Positions 33,229 through 45,395 of a stretch of DNA of 64,000 bases are shown in pieces (the stretch's first letter is position 1; each line of letters starts with the position of its first letter). The notes under the pieces are model-generated. The model ran no database searches. It saw nothing but the letters and a program-made list of their open reading frames with translations, and had not been told where the DNA came from. Made by a program: the position numbers and the translations under genes. The stretch is from Myxococcus terminator_A (GTDB lineage: Bacteria > Myxococcota > Myxococcia > Myxococcales > Myxococcaceae), in assembly GCA_049194865.1 (NCBI GenBank), contig JBLZWL010000123.1:214059-278058 (forward strand). Reading direction: 5' to 3'.

Positions 33229-34638
33229 TTACTCCGAGCGGCCAATCTCGACGCTCTCCAGGATGCCCAGCGCGTCAGGGATGAGGACGGCGGCGGAGAA
33301 GTACGAGCTGACCAGGTAGTTGATGATGGCCTTCTCGTTGATGCCCATGAAGCGCACGGAGAGGCTGGGCTCGATTTCGTCGGGGATGCCGGCCTGGTGC
33401 AGACCGACGACGCCCTGGTTCTTCTCACCCGCGCGCATCAGCAGGATGGAGCTGGTGCGGGAGTCGGAGACGGGAATCTTGTTGCACGGGAAGATGGGGA
33501 TGCCACGCCACGCGGGCACCATGTTGCCGTTGAGCTCCACGCTCGTGGGGTAGATGCCCCGGCGGTTGCACTCCTGGCCGAACGCGGCGATGGCGCGCGG
33601 GTGGGCCAGGAAGAAGGACGGGTCCTTCCACACGGTGGAGAGCAGCTCGTCCATGTCGTCCGGCGTCGGAGGGCCGGAGCGGGTGTGGATGCGCTGCTTC
33701 AGGTCGGCGTTGTGCAAGAGGCCGAAGTCACGGTTGTTGATGAGCTCGTGCTCCTTGCGCTCCTTCAGGGCCTCCACCGTCAGGCGCAGCTGCTGCTCCG
33801 TCTGGTTCATCGGCTCGTTGAAGAGGTCCGCGACGCGGCTGTGAATCTGGAGCACCGTCTGCGCGACGCTCAGCTCGTACTCGCGCGGGGACGTCTCGTA
33901 GTCCACGTACGTGCCCGGCAGCACCGGCTCGCCCGTGTGGCCCGCGGCCAGCTCGATGGCGGCCTGGCCCGACGTGTCCTGCTTCTTCTTCGAGAGCGCC
34001 TTGAACTGCTCGATGTGCTTCTGGAGCGAGGGCGACAGGGCGACCACCGCCTCGAACGCCGACTGCTGGAGCATCAGCACGGTGCAGGGCGTGACGGCCT
34101 TCGCCGTGAAGGTCCAGTAGTCCTGCGACTCCAGCAGCGCCTGGAAGCTGTAGTGGTCGCCGTCGGCGAGCACGCCAATCACCGTCTCGTCGCCGTACTT
34201 GCCGGCGCCAATCTGGTTCACCTTGCCGTGGGCGATGAGGCAGATGGAGTCCGCCTCCTGGCCCTTCGCGGTGATGACCTCGCCCGCCTTGAACTCCTTC
34301 TGCTCGAAGCGGTTGGCCAGGGCCTGCAGCACCTCCACGTCGTCGAACCCGCGCAGCAGGGGCAGCTCACACAGCTCCTGGGGGATGACCTGGACCTTCG
34401 CGCCCGCGGTGGTGAACGTGACGCGGCCATCACCCACCGCGTACGTCATGCGGCGGTTGACGCGGTACACGCCACCGGACACCTGCACCCACGGCAGCAG
34501 CTTGAGCAGCCACCGGGAGGAGATGCCCTGCATCTGCGGAACGGACTTGGTCGTCGTCGCGAGCTGCCGCGCCGCCGCCGTCCCGAGGCTCAACAGTTGG
34601 TTCTCAGCTTCGTTGCCGGGCTTGATCGGATTCGCCAT
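33229..34638 (-). CDS. Family 2B encapsulin shell protein, upstream copy
   Basis: This 469-aa protein is a close paralog of the downstream copy with the same layout: N-arm (RQLATTTKSVPQMQGISSRWLL), inserted CNB-like domain at ~92-215 (FKAGEVITAKGQEADSICLI ... LADGDHYSFQALLE), and shell core (VDYETSPREYELSVAQTVLQ, RDFGLLHNADLKQRIHTRSG). It keeps the WKDPSFFLAHPRAIAAFG segment. It is 59 bp after the geosmin synthase gene. Family 2B shells are reported to package terpene cyclases and related enzymes; here the neighbour is a geosmin synthase, which makes it the presumptive cargo. Confidence 0.92.
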   Translation of the reverse strand: MANPIKPGNEAENQLLSLGTAAARQLATTTKSVPQMQGISSRWLLKLLPWVQVSGGVYRVNRRMTYAVGDGRVTFTTAGAKVQVIPQELCELPLLRGFDDVEVLQALANRFEQKEFKAGEVITAKGQEADSICLIAHGKVNQIGAGKYGDETVIGVLADGDHYSFQALLESQDYWTFTAKAVTPCTVLMLQQSAFEAVVALSPSLQKHIEQFKALSKKKQDTSGQAAIELAAGHTGEPVLPGTYVDYETSPREYELSVAQTVLQIHSRVADLFNEPMNQTEQQLRLTVEALKERKEHELINNRDFGLLHNADLKQRIHTRSGPPTPDDMDELLSTVWKDPSFFLAHPRAIAAFGQECNRRGIYPTSVELNGNMVPAWRGIPIFPCNKIPVSDSRTSSILLMRAGEKNQGVVGLHQAGIPDEIEPSLSVRFMGINEKAIINYLVSSYFSAAVLIPDALGILESVEIGRSE

Positions 34639-34697
34639 GAGGACACCTTGTCTTTCAGAGGTGGGGAGACTGGGAAGAGGTTGGGGTTACGAATGAG

Positions 34698-36956
<2,259 letters not shown>

Positions 36957-36996
36957 GGGTGCCCCTCGTAATGACCGGCGCTTTGTAGAGTGTTCA

Positions 36997-37026
36997 AAAT
37001 GACGAATCTAGGAATTACTTGGTCAA
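36997..37026 (-). promoter_or_regulatory. Possible promoter of the geosmin-encapsulin operon
   Basis: On the minus strand TTGACC (37021-37026) is followed after 18 bp by TCATTT (36997-37002), in a conspicuously AT-rich stretch about 45 bp before the start codon. The -10 match is weak. Confidence 0.3.
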
Positions 37027-37247
37027 CAGAGAAAATCGAAGGAACGCGGTCTTTCCTGAGCCTCCAGACTGGGTAAGCTTGCACCCGGCGGCAGTGATTG
37101 GGCTCGTTTTCTCAGTGAAGGAGAGAAACATCAAAGACATTTATCAGCGGGGCTGGGAGTGTTCTCGGAATTGTTGCTTGTGATTGAGGCCGTGGCGGCC
37201 TGGGCTCGCGCATTCCGGGCTTGCGTGGCTGCTTCGGACTGGGAAGC

Positions 37248-37739
37248 ATGTCGCTCATGACCCAGCAAGCGGTGTCTCCCGCCATGTCCGAGGTGTATGT
37301 GGTTCCTGGCCAGGACGGTCTCGTCATCTCCGACGACTCCGCCCGCATCGACGTGGACGTGGTGCATGGCTACCTGACGCGCTCGTACTGGAGCCCGGGT
37401 ATCTCTCGCGCGCTGGTGGAGAAGGGCCTGCGTCACTCGCTCGTCTTCGGTGTGTATGGCGCGGACGGCGCGCAGGTGGGCTATGCGCGCGTCGTCACGG
37501 ACCGGATGTCGTTCGCCTATCTCTGCGACGTGTTCATCCTGGAGACGCAGCAGGGCAAGGGACTGGGCAAGTGGCTGATGCAGGCGGTCTTCGCCCATCC
37601 GGACCTCCAGGGGCTGCGGCGCTTCCTGCTGGCCACTCGCGACGCCCATGGCCTGTATGCCCAGTATGGCTTCACGCCGCTGAAGAACCCGGACCGGTTC
37701 ATGGAGCGGCATGACCCGGACGTGTACAGCCGGACGTAG
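37248..37739 (+). CDS. GNAT family N-acetyltransferase
   Basis: About 163 aa. The acetyl-CoA motif is QQGKGLGKWLMQAVF (Q-x-x-G-x-G), followed by the strand LRRFLLATRDAHGLYAQYGF with the usual Y-x-x-x-G-F. The N-terminal part (RIDVDVVHGYLTRSYWSPGI) resembles the small family that acetylates amines or peptides without a known substrate. Several starts compete (37248 and 37257 are ATG; an earlier frame begins at 37221). It diverges from geoA; the ~290-bp gap holds both promoters. Substrate unknown. Confidence 0.85.
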   Translation: MSLMTQQAVSPAMSEVYVVPGQDGLVISDDSARIDVDVVHGYLTRSYWSPGISRALVEKGLRHSLVFGVYGADGAQVGYARVVTDRMSFAYLCDVFILETQQGKGLGKWLMQAVFAHPDLQGLRRFLLATRDAHGLYAQYGFTPLKNPDRFMERHDPDVYSRT

Positions 37740-37814
37740 CGGAACGCGGGTGGCCCACGGTTCGCATTCGTCTCGTGGGACTCAGTAGGCTGGAGTCCTC
37801 GCGGGAGGTGTGGA

Positions 37815-39113
37815 GTGGAGCGCGTTCAGGCCTTTTCGGCGCGGCATGGGGACGAAGCGGCGACGGCGTGCGTGGTGTGTGACGCACTGCTCGAAGGTGC
37901 TCGCTGCGCCCATTGCGGCGCGGCCATGGCACCCGGCGGGTATCGCGTGCTGCGGCTCATCTCGCAGTCTCCGCATGGCCGCGTGTACCTGGCGGTGGAT
38001 GGACAGGGGGCGCGTGTAGCGCTCAAGGAGCTGCTGTTCGCGTTGGTGCCCGGGGTGGAGCAGTTGGACGCCTTCGAGCGTGAGGCCGCCGTGCTGCGCT
38101 CGCTGGAGCACCCGGACATTCCGCGCTTCGTCGCGAGCTTCAAGGAAGGCAGCGGGGTGGGGACGCGCCTCTATCTCGCGCAGGAGCTGCTCGAAGGAGA
38201 GACGCTGCTCCAGCGCATCTCGCGCCGCCGGCTGGACGAGGCGGAGGCGTGGACGCTGGCGGAGCAGGTGCTCCAGACGCTCTCCGCGCTGCATCAACGC
38301 ACGCCCGCGCTGGTGCACCGCGACGTGAAGCCCGCGAACCTCATCCTGCGGCCGGAGGGACGCGCGGCGCTGGTGGACTTCGGCGCGGCCCGCCACCTGG
38401 CGCGCGATGTGACGCACGGGTCCACGCTGGTGGGGACGTTCGGGTACATGCCGCCCGAGCAGCTCGGTGGCACGGTGGAGCCCTCCAGCGACCTCTACGC
38501 GCTGGGCGCGACGCTGGTGCATGCCCTCAGTGGACGCGAGCCCGCGGACCTCGTCGACGAGGGACTGGTGCTCTCGTTCGAGCAGCACCTCCAGGTCTCC
38601 GAGCCGCTCCGCGTGTTCCTGGGCAGGCTGCTCGCGCCGAAGCGCTCGGCTCGGTTCGCATCGGCGATGGAGGCGCTCTCCGCGCTGAAGAGGGCCTCGG
38701 GCGAAGGACAGGGGCTGAGTGGTGCGCGTCCAGGCGACGAGGCCCCCACGGATGCAGCGGCACGGACCGATGCGGAGGTCCCGAGCGGTGAGGCGCCCTC
38801 CCTCCTGGTAGAGGACTCGCGGGCGCTCCCTCCAGCCGCCGCTGAAGGCGTGGCGGCCTCAGTGGCCACGCCTCTCTCCGCGCGCCGGAGGAAGCTGCGC
38901 TGGGCCTTGGCCGCCCTTTCCGCGGCGGCGTTGCTCATGGGCGTGCTTCGACTCGTGGCGGCCCAGGGAGGCAGCGCGGTGGTGGTCACCGACTCACCTG
39001 ACTGGGGTCGTCCGTCCCAGGCCGCGCCACCCGCCCAACCCGCGATGCCCTCCGGGGAGGGCAACCACCGCAACTTCCGCACGCCCTGGTCGGGTGAATC
39101 CGGCTCGCGCTGA
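37815..39113 (+). CDS. Ser/Thr protein kinase with N-terminal zinc ribbon and C-terminal membrane anchor
   Basis: This 432-aa protein starts at GTG 37815 behind GGGAGGT. A four-Cys ribbon (C19, C22, C31, C34) precedes the kinase domain (~43-300): SQSPHGRVYLAVDGQGARVALKEL (Gly-rich loop and Lys), HRDVKPANL with catalytic Asp170, DFGAA with Asp188, and GTFGYMPPEQ. A disordered Ala/Pro linker and one membrane segment (~358-375, LRWALAALSAAALLMGVL) follow, with a short extracytoplasmic tail. Membrane-anchored Hanks-type kinases are abundant in myxobacteria; the ribbon may sense or tether. No adjacent phosphatase or FHA gene is seen. Confidence 0.9.
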   Translation: MERVQAFSARHGDEAATACVVCDALLEGARCAHCGAAMAPGGYRVLRLISQSPHGRVYLAVDGQGARVALKELLFALVPGVEQLDAFEREAAVLRSLEHPDIPRFVASFKEGSGVGTRLYLAQELLEGETLLQRISRRRLDEAEAWTLAEQVLQTLSALHQRTPALVHRDVKPANLILRPEGRAALVDFGAARHLARDVTHGSTLVGTFGYMPPEQLGGTVEPSSDLYALGATLVHALSGREPADLVDEGLVLSFEQHLQVSEPLRVFLGRLLAPKRSARFASAMEALSALKRASGEGQGLSGARPGDEAPTDAAARTDAEVPSGEAPSLLVEDSRALPPAAAEGVAASVATPLSARRRKLRWALAALSAAALLMGVLRLVAAQGGSAVVVTDSPDWGRPSQAAPPAQPAMPSGEGNHRNFRTPWSGESGSR

Positions 39114-39419
39114 AGGGACTGAAGCAAGGCGCCCTGCCTGCTGAATCGGGTTGCCATCGCCTGGCGCTCTGCTCGACGTCGCGCAGCCGTCCACGCCCGT
39201 GCGGCGAGTGGCCCGCCCTCCTGAGTCATTTTCGTCTCGGGTGAGCGGCCTGCCAGCCGCGCGCGGGCGGAGACTCGTGGCTCCTCGCGCACGGGACGCG
39301 TGGCCATCCGTACACAGCCCCCGGTTTCAGTTTCACCCGGTCATCGTGGTTACATCGCGACGCGCTGGCCCCGTGCTTGCTCTCTCGTCGGGCTGGCTCC
39401 CGCCGCCGCACAACACCCC
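39114..39419. other. Intergenic region, no feature recognised
   Basis: This ~306-bp gap between the kinase and the alpha-2-macroglobulin gene holds no open frame I can support, no strong hairpin, and no obvious promoter motif. Upstream in-frame starts of the next gene would run into it, but they lack a Shine-Dalgarno. Confidence 0.4.
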
Positions 39420-42400
39420 ATGTCCTCAAACGAATCCGAACCCACCCCGCCGAGACCTCGGCTCGCTCGCCGCATCGCTCGCCACCTCTTCGGTGAGCTT
39501 CGCTGGACGCCTCCCGCCTGGGCCGTCGCGCTGGGCCACGCGCTCGCCCGGTTCGCGCGCGCCCTGGTCGGCTGGGTCCGCCGCAATCCCAAGCGAATCG
39601 CCCTGTCGATTGTCGCCCTGTGTGTGCTCGTCGTCGGGGCGGATGCCGCCTGGCGCTGGTATCAGAGCCGGCCGCAGCCGGTGCGCTACTCGCTCAGCGC
39701 CACGTCTCCCTCGCTGACGCCGCTCGATGACGGCACGCCTCGGTGGGATTCGGTGCACGTGCGGTTCACCGGCTCGGTGGCCCCGCTGGAAGCCATTGGC
39801 AAGCCGGTGACGGCGGGAATCACCCTCAAGCCCGAGCACCCTGGCACGTGGCGCTGGTCCAATGACCGGACGCTCTCCTTCGTTCCCGGTGCGGACTGGG
39901 GCGTGGGACAGGAGTACCGCGTCACGCTGGACCGCTCGCTCTTCCCCGAGCACATCCTGCTCGAGTCCCACGAGACGACGTTCCAGTCGCAGCCCTTCAC
40001 CGCGTCCATCAACAGCCTGGAGTTCTACGAGGACCCGCGCAATCCCAAGGAGAAGCGCGTGGTGTCCACGCTGTCCTTCTCGCATCCGGTGGACCCGGCC
40101 TCGCTCGTGCGCAACCTCTCGCTGCGCTTCGACGTGCCCCGTGAAGGACTGCTGGGCTCCCGCCCGCCGGAGCACAAGTTCAACGTCACCTACGACAAGC
40201 TGAAGGGACAGGCCTACATCCAATCGGACCTCATCCCCATCCCCGACAAGGAAGCCGCCATGGTGTTGCGGATGGCGCCCGGCGTCCAGGCCGCGCGGGG
40301 AGGCAAGGGGATCGAGGGGATACAGGAGCGACAGGTCACCATCCCCGGCATGTTCAGCTACTTCCGCGTGTCGGGCACCAACGTGTCGCTGGTGCGCAAT
40401 GACCGCTACGAGCCCGAGCAGGTGCTCATCGTCAACCTGACGACGGGCGTCACCGAGGCGGAGCTGCGAAAGAACCTCCAGGTCTGGGTGCTGCCCAAGG
40501 ACAAGCCCGCCACCCGGGAGGAGACCGCGGACCCCAACCATTCCTGGAACAACGTGCGGGCCATCGGCGACGAGCTGCTCGCGAATGCGGAGAAGCTGGC
40601 GCTGGACCCGGTGCCCACGGACAGGGAGCACGCCACGCTGCACAGCTTCCGCATCCGCGCGGACGTGGGCCGCTATCTCTACATCCGGCTCAAGAAGGGC
40701 ACCCTCTCCGCCGGTGGCTACGTGCTGGCCGAGGAGTTCAACAGCACCGAGGCGGTGCCGCGCTTCCCCGAGGAGGTGAGCATCCTCCACGAGGGCGCCC
40801 TGCTCAGCCTCGCGGGCGAGAAGAAGGTCACCGTCCTCTCGCGTGACGTCCAGGCGCTGCGCTTCGAGCTCGGCCGCGTGCTGCCGGACCAGCTCAACCA
40901 CCTGGTGAGCCAGACGGAGGGACGCTTCGCGCACCCCAGCTTCAACAACTACCGCTTCGACGAGCAGAACATCACGGAGAGCTTCTCCGTGGTGCGCCCG
41001 CTGGAGGGCGTGGGGCGGGGCAAGGCGCAGTACGCCGCCTTCGATTTGACGGAGTACCTCACCCCCGCGAACAGCCCGTCCGCGCGGCGGGGCCTCTTCT
41101 TCTTCAAGGTGCGCAGCTGGGACCCGACGTACAATCGGTCGACGGGCAAGGAAGACTCCCGGCTCCTGCTGGTGACGGACCTGGGCCTGGTGGTGAAGGA
41201 CAGCGCGGACGGCTCGCATGACCTCTTCGTGCAGTCGCTGGGCACGGGGCTCCCGGCGGAGGGTGTCACGGTGAGCGTGCTCGGCAAGAACGGCCTGCCG
41301 GTGCTCAGCGCCACCACGGACGCGGACGGCCATGTGGCCTTCCCCAGGTTGACCGACTTCACGCGCGAGCAGACGCCCATCGCGTACCTGGCGCGCAAGG
41401 GCGAGGACTTCGCCTTCCTGCCCTTCAACCGCTCGGACCGGCAGCTCAACTTCAGCCGCTTCGACGTGGGCGGCATGACGAGCGGCACCACGCCGGAGCG
41501 CCTGACGGCCTTCCTCTTCTCGGACCGGGGCCTCTACCGCCCTGGCGACACCTTCCACGTCGCCATGGTGGTGAAGCCCTCCGACTGGAGCCAGCCGCCC
41601 ACGGGGGTGCCGCTGGAGGCGTCCGTCACGGACCCTCGCGGCCTGGAGGTGCACAAGCAGAAGCTCTCCCTCTCCGCGACCGGACTGGAGGCGCTCCGGT
41701 ACACGACGGAGGAGACGTCCCCCACGGGCCACTACGCGGTGAACCTGTACGTGGTGAAGGATGGGCTGCGCGGCAGCCTGCTCGGCTCCACGCAGGTGCG
41801 CGTGGAGGAGTTCCTCCCGGACCGGATGCGCATCACCACGCGCTTCGACACCGACTGGCTCGAAGGCTGGGTGCCGCCCGAGGGGCTCAAGGGCAAGGTG
41901 ACGTTGAAGAACCTCTTCGGCATCGCCGCGGCGGACCGGCGCGTGTCCGCGGAGCTGTCCTTCAGCCCGGGGTACCCCAGCTTCCGTCAGCACCCGGGCT
42001 ACACCTTCCACGACCCGATGATGGCGACGCGCACCTTCAGCGAGCGCCTGGAGGACTCCACCACCGACGAAGAGGGCGAGGTGGAGCTGGAGCTGGGGCT
42101 GGAGAAGTTCGAGAAGGCGACGTGGCGCGTGTCGCTGCTCGCGGAGGGCTACGAGGCCGAGGGCGGACGGGGCGTGTCCTCGGAGGCCTCCATCCTGGTG
42201 TCGCCGCTGCCGTACCTCATTGGCTTCAAGCCGGATGGCGGATTGACCTATCTGAACCAGGGCTCGGCGCGCTCGGTGGACTTCATCGCCGTGGACCCGA
42301 CGCTGAAGAAGAAGGCCGTGCAGGGACTCAAGGCGGAGCTCGTCGAGCGGCGCTGGGTGTCGGTCCTCACGCAGCAGCCCAATGGCACGTACGCCTACCA

Positions 42401-45395
42401 GTCCGCGCGCCGCGACACCGTGGTGCGCACGCGCGAGCTGGCCCTCACCGAGGCGGGCTTCAAGTACGCGCTGTCCACGGAGCAGCCCGGCGACTTCGTG
42501 GTGGTGGTGAAGGACGCGGAGGGCACGGAGCTCAGCCGCGTGGACTACACCGTGGCTGGACACGCCAACCTCACGCGCACGCTGGAGAAGAACGCGGAGC
42601 TGGAGGTGAAGCTCTCCCGCCAGGACTACGCGCCCGGCGACGAAATCGAGCTGAACATCAAGGCGCCGTACACCGGCGCGGGCCTCATCACCCTGGAGCG
42701 CGAGCGCGTCCACGCGTGGGCCTGGTTCAAGGCGGACGCCACCAGCACCGTGCAGAAGATTCGCCTGCCGCCGGGCCTGGAGGGCAACGGGTACGTCAAC
42801 GTGACGTTCGTGCGCGCCATGGACTCGCAGGAAATCTTCATGAGCCCGCTGAGCTACGGCGTGGTGCCGTTCTCCGTGAGCAAGGACAGCCGCGTCCTGC
42901 AGGTGACGCTGACGAGCGCGGAGAAGGGGCGGCCGGGAGAGCCGTACCGCATCCGCTACAAGGGCAACAAGCCGGGCCGCGCCGTCGTGTACGCGGTGGA
43001 CGAGGGCATCCTCCAGGTGGCGGGCTACTCGACGCCGGATCCGCTGGCGCACTTCTTCAAGAAGCGCGCGCTGGAGGTGCGCACGGGCCAGATTCTGGAC
43101 CTGCTCCTGCCGGAGTTCTCCGTGTCGAAGGCCGTGTCCTCCATGGGCGGCGACGACGAGGGCATGGCCGCCATCGGCAAGAACCTCAACCCCTTCAAGC
43201 GCAAGCGCGACAAGCCGGTGGCGTACTGGTCCGGCGTCGTCGACATCGACGAGACGGAGCGCGAGCTCGTCTACCCCGTGCCTGACAGCTTCAACGGGGA
43301 GCTGCGGGTGATGGCGGTCGCCGTGGGGGAGGGGTCCGTGGGCGCCTCGACTCGCCGCGCTGTCATCCGGGGGCCCTTCGTCATCACCCCGAGCGTGCCC
43401 ACCTTCGTCGCCCCTGGAGACGAGTTCAACGTGGGCGTCGCGGTGGCCAACAGCGTGGAGGGCGCGGGCAAGGGGAGCGAAGTGACGCTGGAGCTGAAGA
43501 CCTCCGAGCACCTGGAGGTGCTGGACGAGGCCCGGCGCACGCTGAAAATCGATGAGGGCCGCGAGGGGAGCACCACCTTCCGGGTGCGCGCGAAGTCCGT
43601 CCTCGGCTCGGGGACGCTGGCCTTCACCGCGTCGCTGGGCAAGGAGAAGGCGCGTCAGTCCGTGGACCTGAGCGTCCGTCCGGCGGTGCCCTACCTGACG
43701 TCCGTGAAGGGCGGCTATGTGAAGGACGGCGAGGTGGACCTCGCGGTGTCCCGGAAGATGCACGACGCCTTCCGCACGCTGGAGGTGAGCGCGTCCCCGA
43801 TGCCGCTGGGGCTGGCGCGCGGCCTGGCCACCTATCTGGAGAAGTACCCCTACGGCTGCACCGAGCAGCTCGTCAGCCGGGCCTTCCCGGCCGTGGCGCT
43901 GAAGGGCCGCCGCGAGCTCTTGGGCCAGGGGCCGCAGGTGGCCGACGCCAGCTTCGCCGCGGCGGTCCACACGCTGCGCACCCGGCAGAACGACGAGGGC
44001 GCCTTCGGTTTGTGGGCGGCCAACTCGTATGCGCCCGTGCTGCCGAGCATCTACGCGCTGCACTTCCTCACCGAGGCGAAGGAGCGCGGCTTCGCGGTGC
44101 CCGTCGACATGCTGAACCGGGGCCTCACCTGGCTGGCCACGCTGGCGGCGCGCGAGCCGCAGGACCTCACGCAGGCGCGCAACGTGGCCTATGCGCAGTA
44201 CGTGCTCACCCGCAACGGCAAGGTGCCCGGCTCGGCGGTGAATGTCCTGCGCGAGTGGCTGGACGCGAACGTCGCGGAGGAGTGGCCGAAGGACCTGACG
44301 GCGGCGTACGTCGGCGCGACGTACAAGCTGCTCAAGCAGGAGAAGGAGGCCACGCGCGCGATGAAGAAGGTGCGCATCGGCGAGGCTCAGGCGGACGACT
44401 ACGAGGCGCTCTACGACGGGCTCGTCTACGACGCGCAGGTGCTCTACCTGATGTCGCGCCACTTCCCGGAGAAGCTCCCCGGCATCACCGGAGAGATGCT
44501 GGTGGCGCTGGCGAAGCCGCTCGCCGAGGAGCGCTTCAACACGCTGTCCTCCGCGTACGCCATCCTCGGCCTGGAGGCCTACGCGAAGGCGCTGGGCGAG
44601 CAGGGCACTCCGTCTCGCGCGGGCGTGGCGCTGCTGGAGAAGGTGGCGGACACGCTTCGTCCGCTGACGGTGCCGGAGGGCCTCTTCCCCAAGGTCGCCT
44701 TCTCCGAGCAGGCCACCGCCGTCCGGGTGAAGAGCGGGGCGAGCGCGCCGCTGTTCTTCCAGGTGACGCAGGCGGGCTACGACGCGCAGGTGCCCACGAC
44801 GCCCATCATCGAGCGACTGGAGGTGCAGCGCGAGCTGCGGAGCCTGGACGGCAAGGTGGTGACGGACGTCCCGCTGGGCGGAGAGGTGGAGGTGCACCTC
44901 AAGCTTCGCGGGCTGCAGGGCAACACGTCCCACATCGCCATCACCGACCTGCTACCGGGTGGCTTCGAGGTGGTGCTGGAGCGGCCCACGCCTCCCGAGC
45001 CGGAGCCTGAGCCCGAGTCGGAGCCGGAGGGCGACTCCGAGTACAGCGAGGGTGACAGCTCCTCCGAAGGAGACGAGTCCTACGAGGGCGGCGGGTCCGA
45101 CGACGAGCCGCCGGACAACTCGTATCGGGAGCCGGAGCCCGCGCCCGTGGCCGGTGGGTGGCTGCCGCCGGTGGGCAGCGACCGCTCCAGCTTCAGCCCC
45201 GAGTACGTGGACGTGCGCGAGGACCGGGTGGTGCTCTACGGCACGGCGGGCACCACCGTCACGGAGTTCATCTATCGCATCAAGGCGACCAACTCGGGCC
45301 GCTTCGTGATGCCGCCGGCCTTCGCCGAGGGCATGTATGACCGGAGCGTCCGCGCCCGCTCGGTGGCGACGCAGGTGACGGTGACAGCGCCGTGA
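39420..45395 (+). CDS. Bacterial alpha-2-macroglobulin family protein with CTEQ thioester
   Basis: This 1991-aa protein begins at ATG 39420 (no clear Shine-Dalgarno), with a membrane anchor at ~58-75. Domain order follows bacterial alpha-2-macroglobulins: MG1-like and MG2 domains, a bait-region zone, and the thioester domain with YPYGCTEQLVSR; Cys1480 and the Gln of CTEQ form the thioester. SYGVVPFSVSKDSRVLQ and VYAVDEGILQVAGYSTPDP are conserved MG segments. The C-terminal domain holds an acidic, Ser-rich low-complexity insert (~1855-1912). It traps proteases in the periplasm, protecting the envelope, and is coupled to PBP1C, a known pairing. The GTG of pbpC overlaps its stop. Confidence 0.92.
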   Translation: MSSNESEPTPPRPRLARRIARHLFGELRWTPPAWAVALGHALARFARALVGWVRRNPKRIALSIVALCVLVVGADAAWRWYQSRPQPVRYSLSATSPSLTPLDDGTPRWDSVHVRFTGSVAPLEAIGKPVTAGITLKPEHPGTWRWSNDRTLSFVPGADWGVGQEYRVTLDRSLFPEHILLESHETTFQSQPFTASINSLEFYEDPRNPKEKRVVSTLSFSHPVDPASLVRNLSLRFDVPREGLLGSRPPEHKFNVTYDKLKGQAYIQSDLIPIPDKEAAMVLRMAPGVQAARGGKGIEGIQERQVTIPGMFSYFRVSGTNVSLVRNDRYEPEQVLIVNLTTGVTEAELRKNLQVWVLPKDKPATREETADPNHSWNNVRAIGDELLANAEKLALDPVPTDREHATLHSFRIRADVGRYLYIRLKKGTLSAGGYVLAEEFNSTEAVPRFPEEVSILHEGALLSLAGEKKVTVLSRDVQALRFELGRVLPDQLNHLVSQTEGRFAHPSFNNYRFDEQNITESFSVVRPLEGVGRGKAQYAAFDLTEYLTPANSPSARRGLFFFKVRSWDPTYNRSTGKEDSRLLLVTDLGLVVKDSADGSHDLFVQSLGTGLPAEGVTVSVLGKNGLPVLSATTDADGHVAFPRLTDFTREQTPIAYLARKGEDFAFLPFNRSDRQLNFSRFDVGGMTSGTTPERLTAFLFSDRGLYRPGDTFHVAMVVKPSDWSQPPTGVPLEASVTDPRGLEVHKQKLSLSATGLEALRYTTEETSPTGHYAVNLYVVKDGLRGSLLGSTQVRVEEFLPDRMRITTRFDTDWLEGWVPPEGLKGKVTLKNLFGIAAADRRVSAELSFSPGYPSFRQHPGYTFHDPMMATRTFSERLEDSTTDEEGEVELELGLEKFEKATWRVSLLAEGYEAEGGRGVSSEASILVSPLPYLIGFKPDGGLTYLNQGSARSVDFIAVDPTLKKKAVQGLKAELVERRWVSVLTQQPNGTYAYQSARRDTVVRTRELALTEAGFKYALSTEQPGDFVVVVKDAEGTELSRVDYTVAGHANLTRTLEKNAELEVKLSRQDYAPGDEIELNIKAPYTGAGLITLERERVHAWAWFKADATSTVQKIRLPPGLEGNGYVNVTFVRAMDSQEIFMSPLSYGVVPFSVSKDSRVLQVTLTSAEKGRPGEPYRIRYKGNKPGRAVVYAVDEGILQVAGYSTPDPLAHFFKKRALEVRTGQILDLLLPEFSVSKAVSSMGGDDEGMAAIGKNLNPFKRKRDKPVAYWSGVVDIDETERELVYPVPDSFNGELRVMAVAVGEGSVGASTRRAVIRGPFVITPSVPTFVAPGDEFNVGVAVANSVEGAGKGSEVTLELKTSEHLEVLDEARRTLKIDEGREGSTTFRVRAKSVLGSGTLAFTASLGKEKARQSVDLSVRPAVPYLTSVKGGYVKDGEVDLAVSRKMHDAFRTLEVSASPMPLGLARGLATYLEKYPYGCTEQLVSRAFPAVALKGRRELLGQGPQVADASFAAAVHTLRTRQNDEGAFGLWAANSYAPVLPSIYALHFLTEAKERGFAVPVDMLNRGLTWLATLAAREPQDLTQARNVAYAQYVLTRNGKVPGSAVNVLREWLDANVAEEWPKDLTAAYVGATYKLLKQEKEATRAMKKVRIGEAQADDYEALYDGLVYDAQVLYLMSRHFPEKLPGITGEMLVALAKPLAEERFNTLSSAYAILGLEAYAKALGEQGTPSRAGVALLEKVADTLRPLTVPEGLFPKVAFSEQATAVRVKSGASAPLFFQVTQAGYDAQVPTTPIIERLEVQRELRSLDGKVVTDVPLGGEVEVHLKLRGLQGNTSHIAITDLLPGGFEVVLERPTPPEPEPEPESEPEGDSEYSEGDSSSEGDESYEGGGSDDEPPDNSYREPEPAPVAGGWLPPVGSDRSSFSPEYVDVREDRVVLYGTAGTTVTEFIYRIKATNSGRFVMPPAFAEGMYDRSVRARSVATQVTVTAP

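Noticed and set aside
37115..37183. 22-codon frame with GTG start and Cys-rich end (RGWECSRNCCL)
   Set aside because: I considered a RiPP precursor, but there is no Shine-Dalgarno before the GTG and no maturation gene nearby.
39426..44933. 1835-aa open frame on the minus strand
   Set aside because: It is antisense to the alpha-2-macroglobulin gene and reflects high GC at codon third positions; its product is His/Arg/Leu-rich with no domain.
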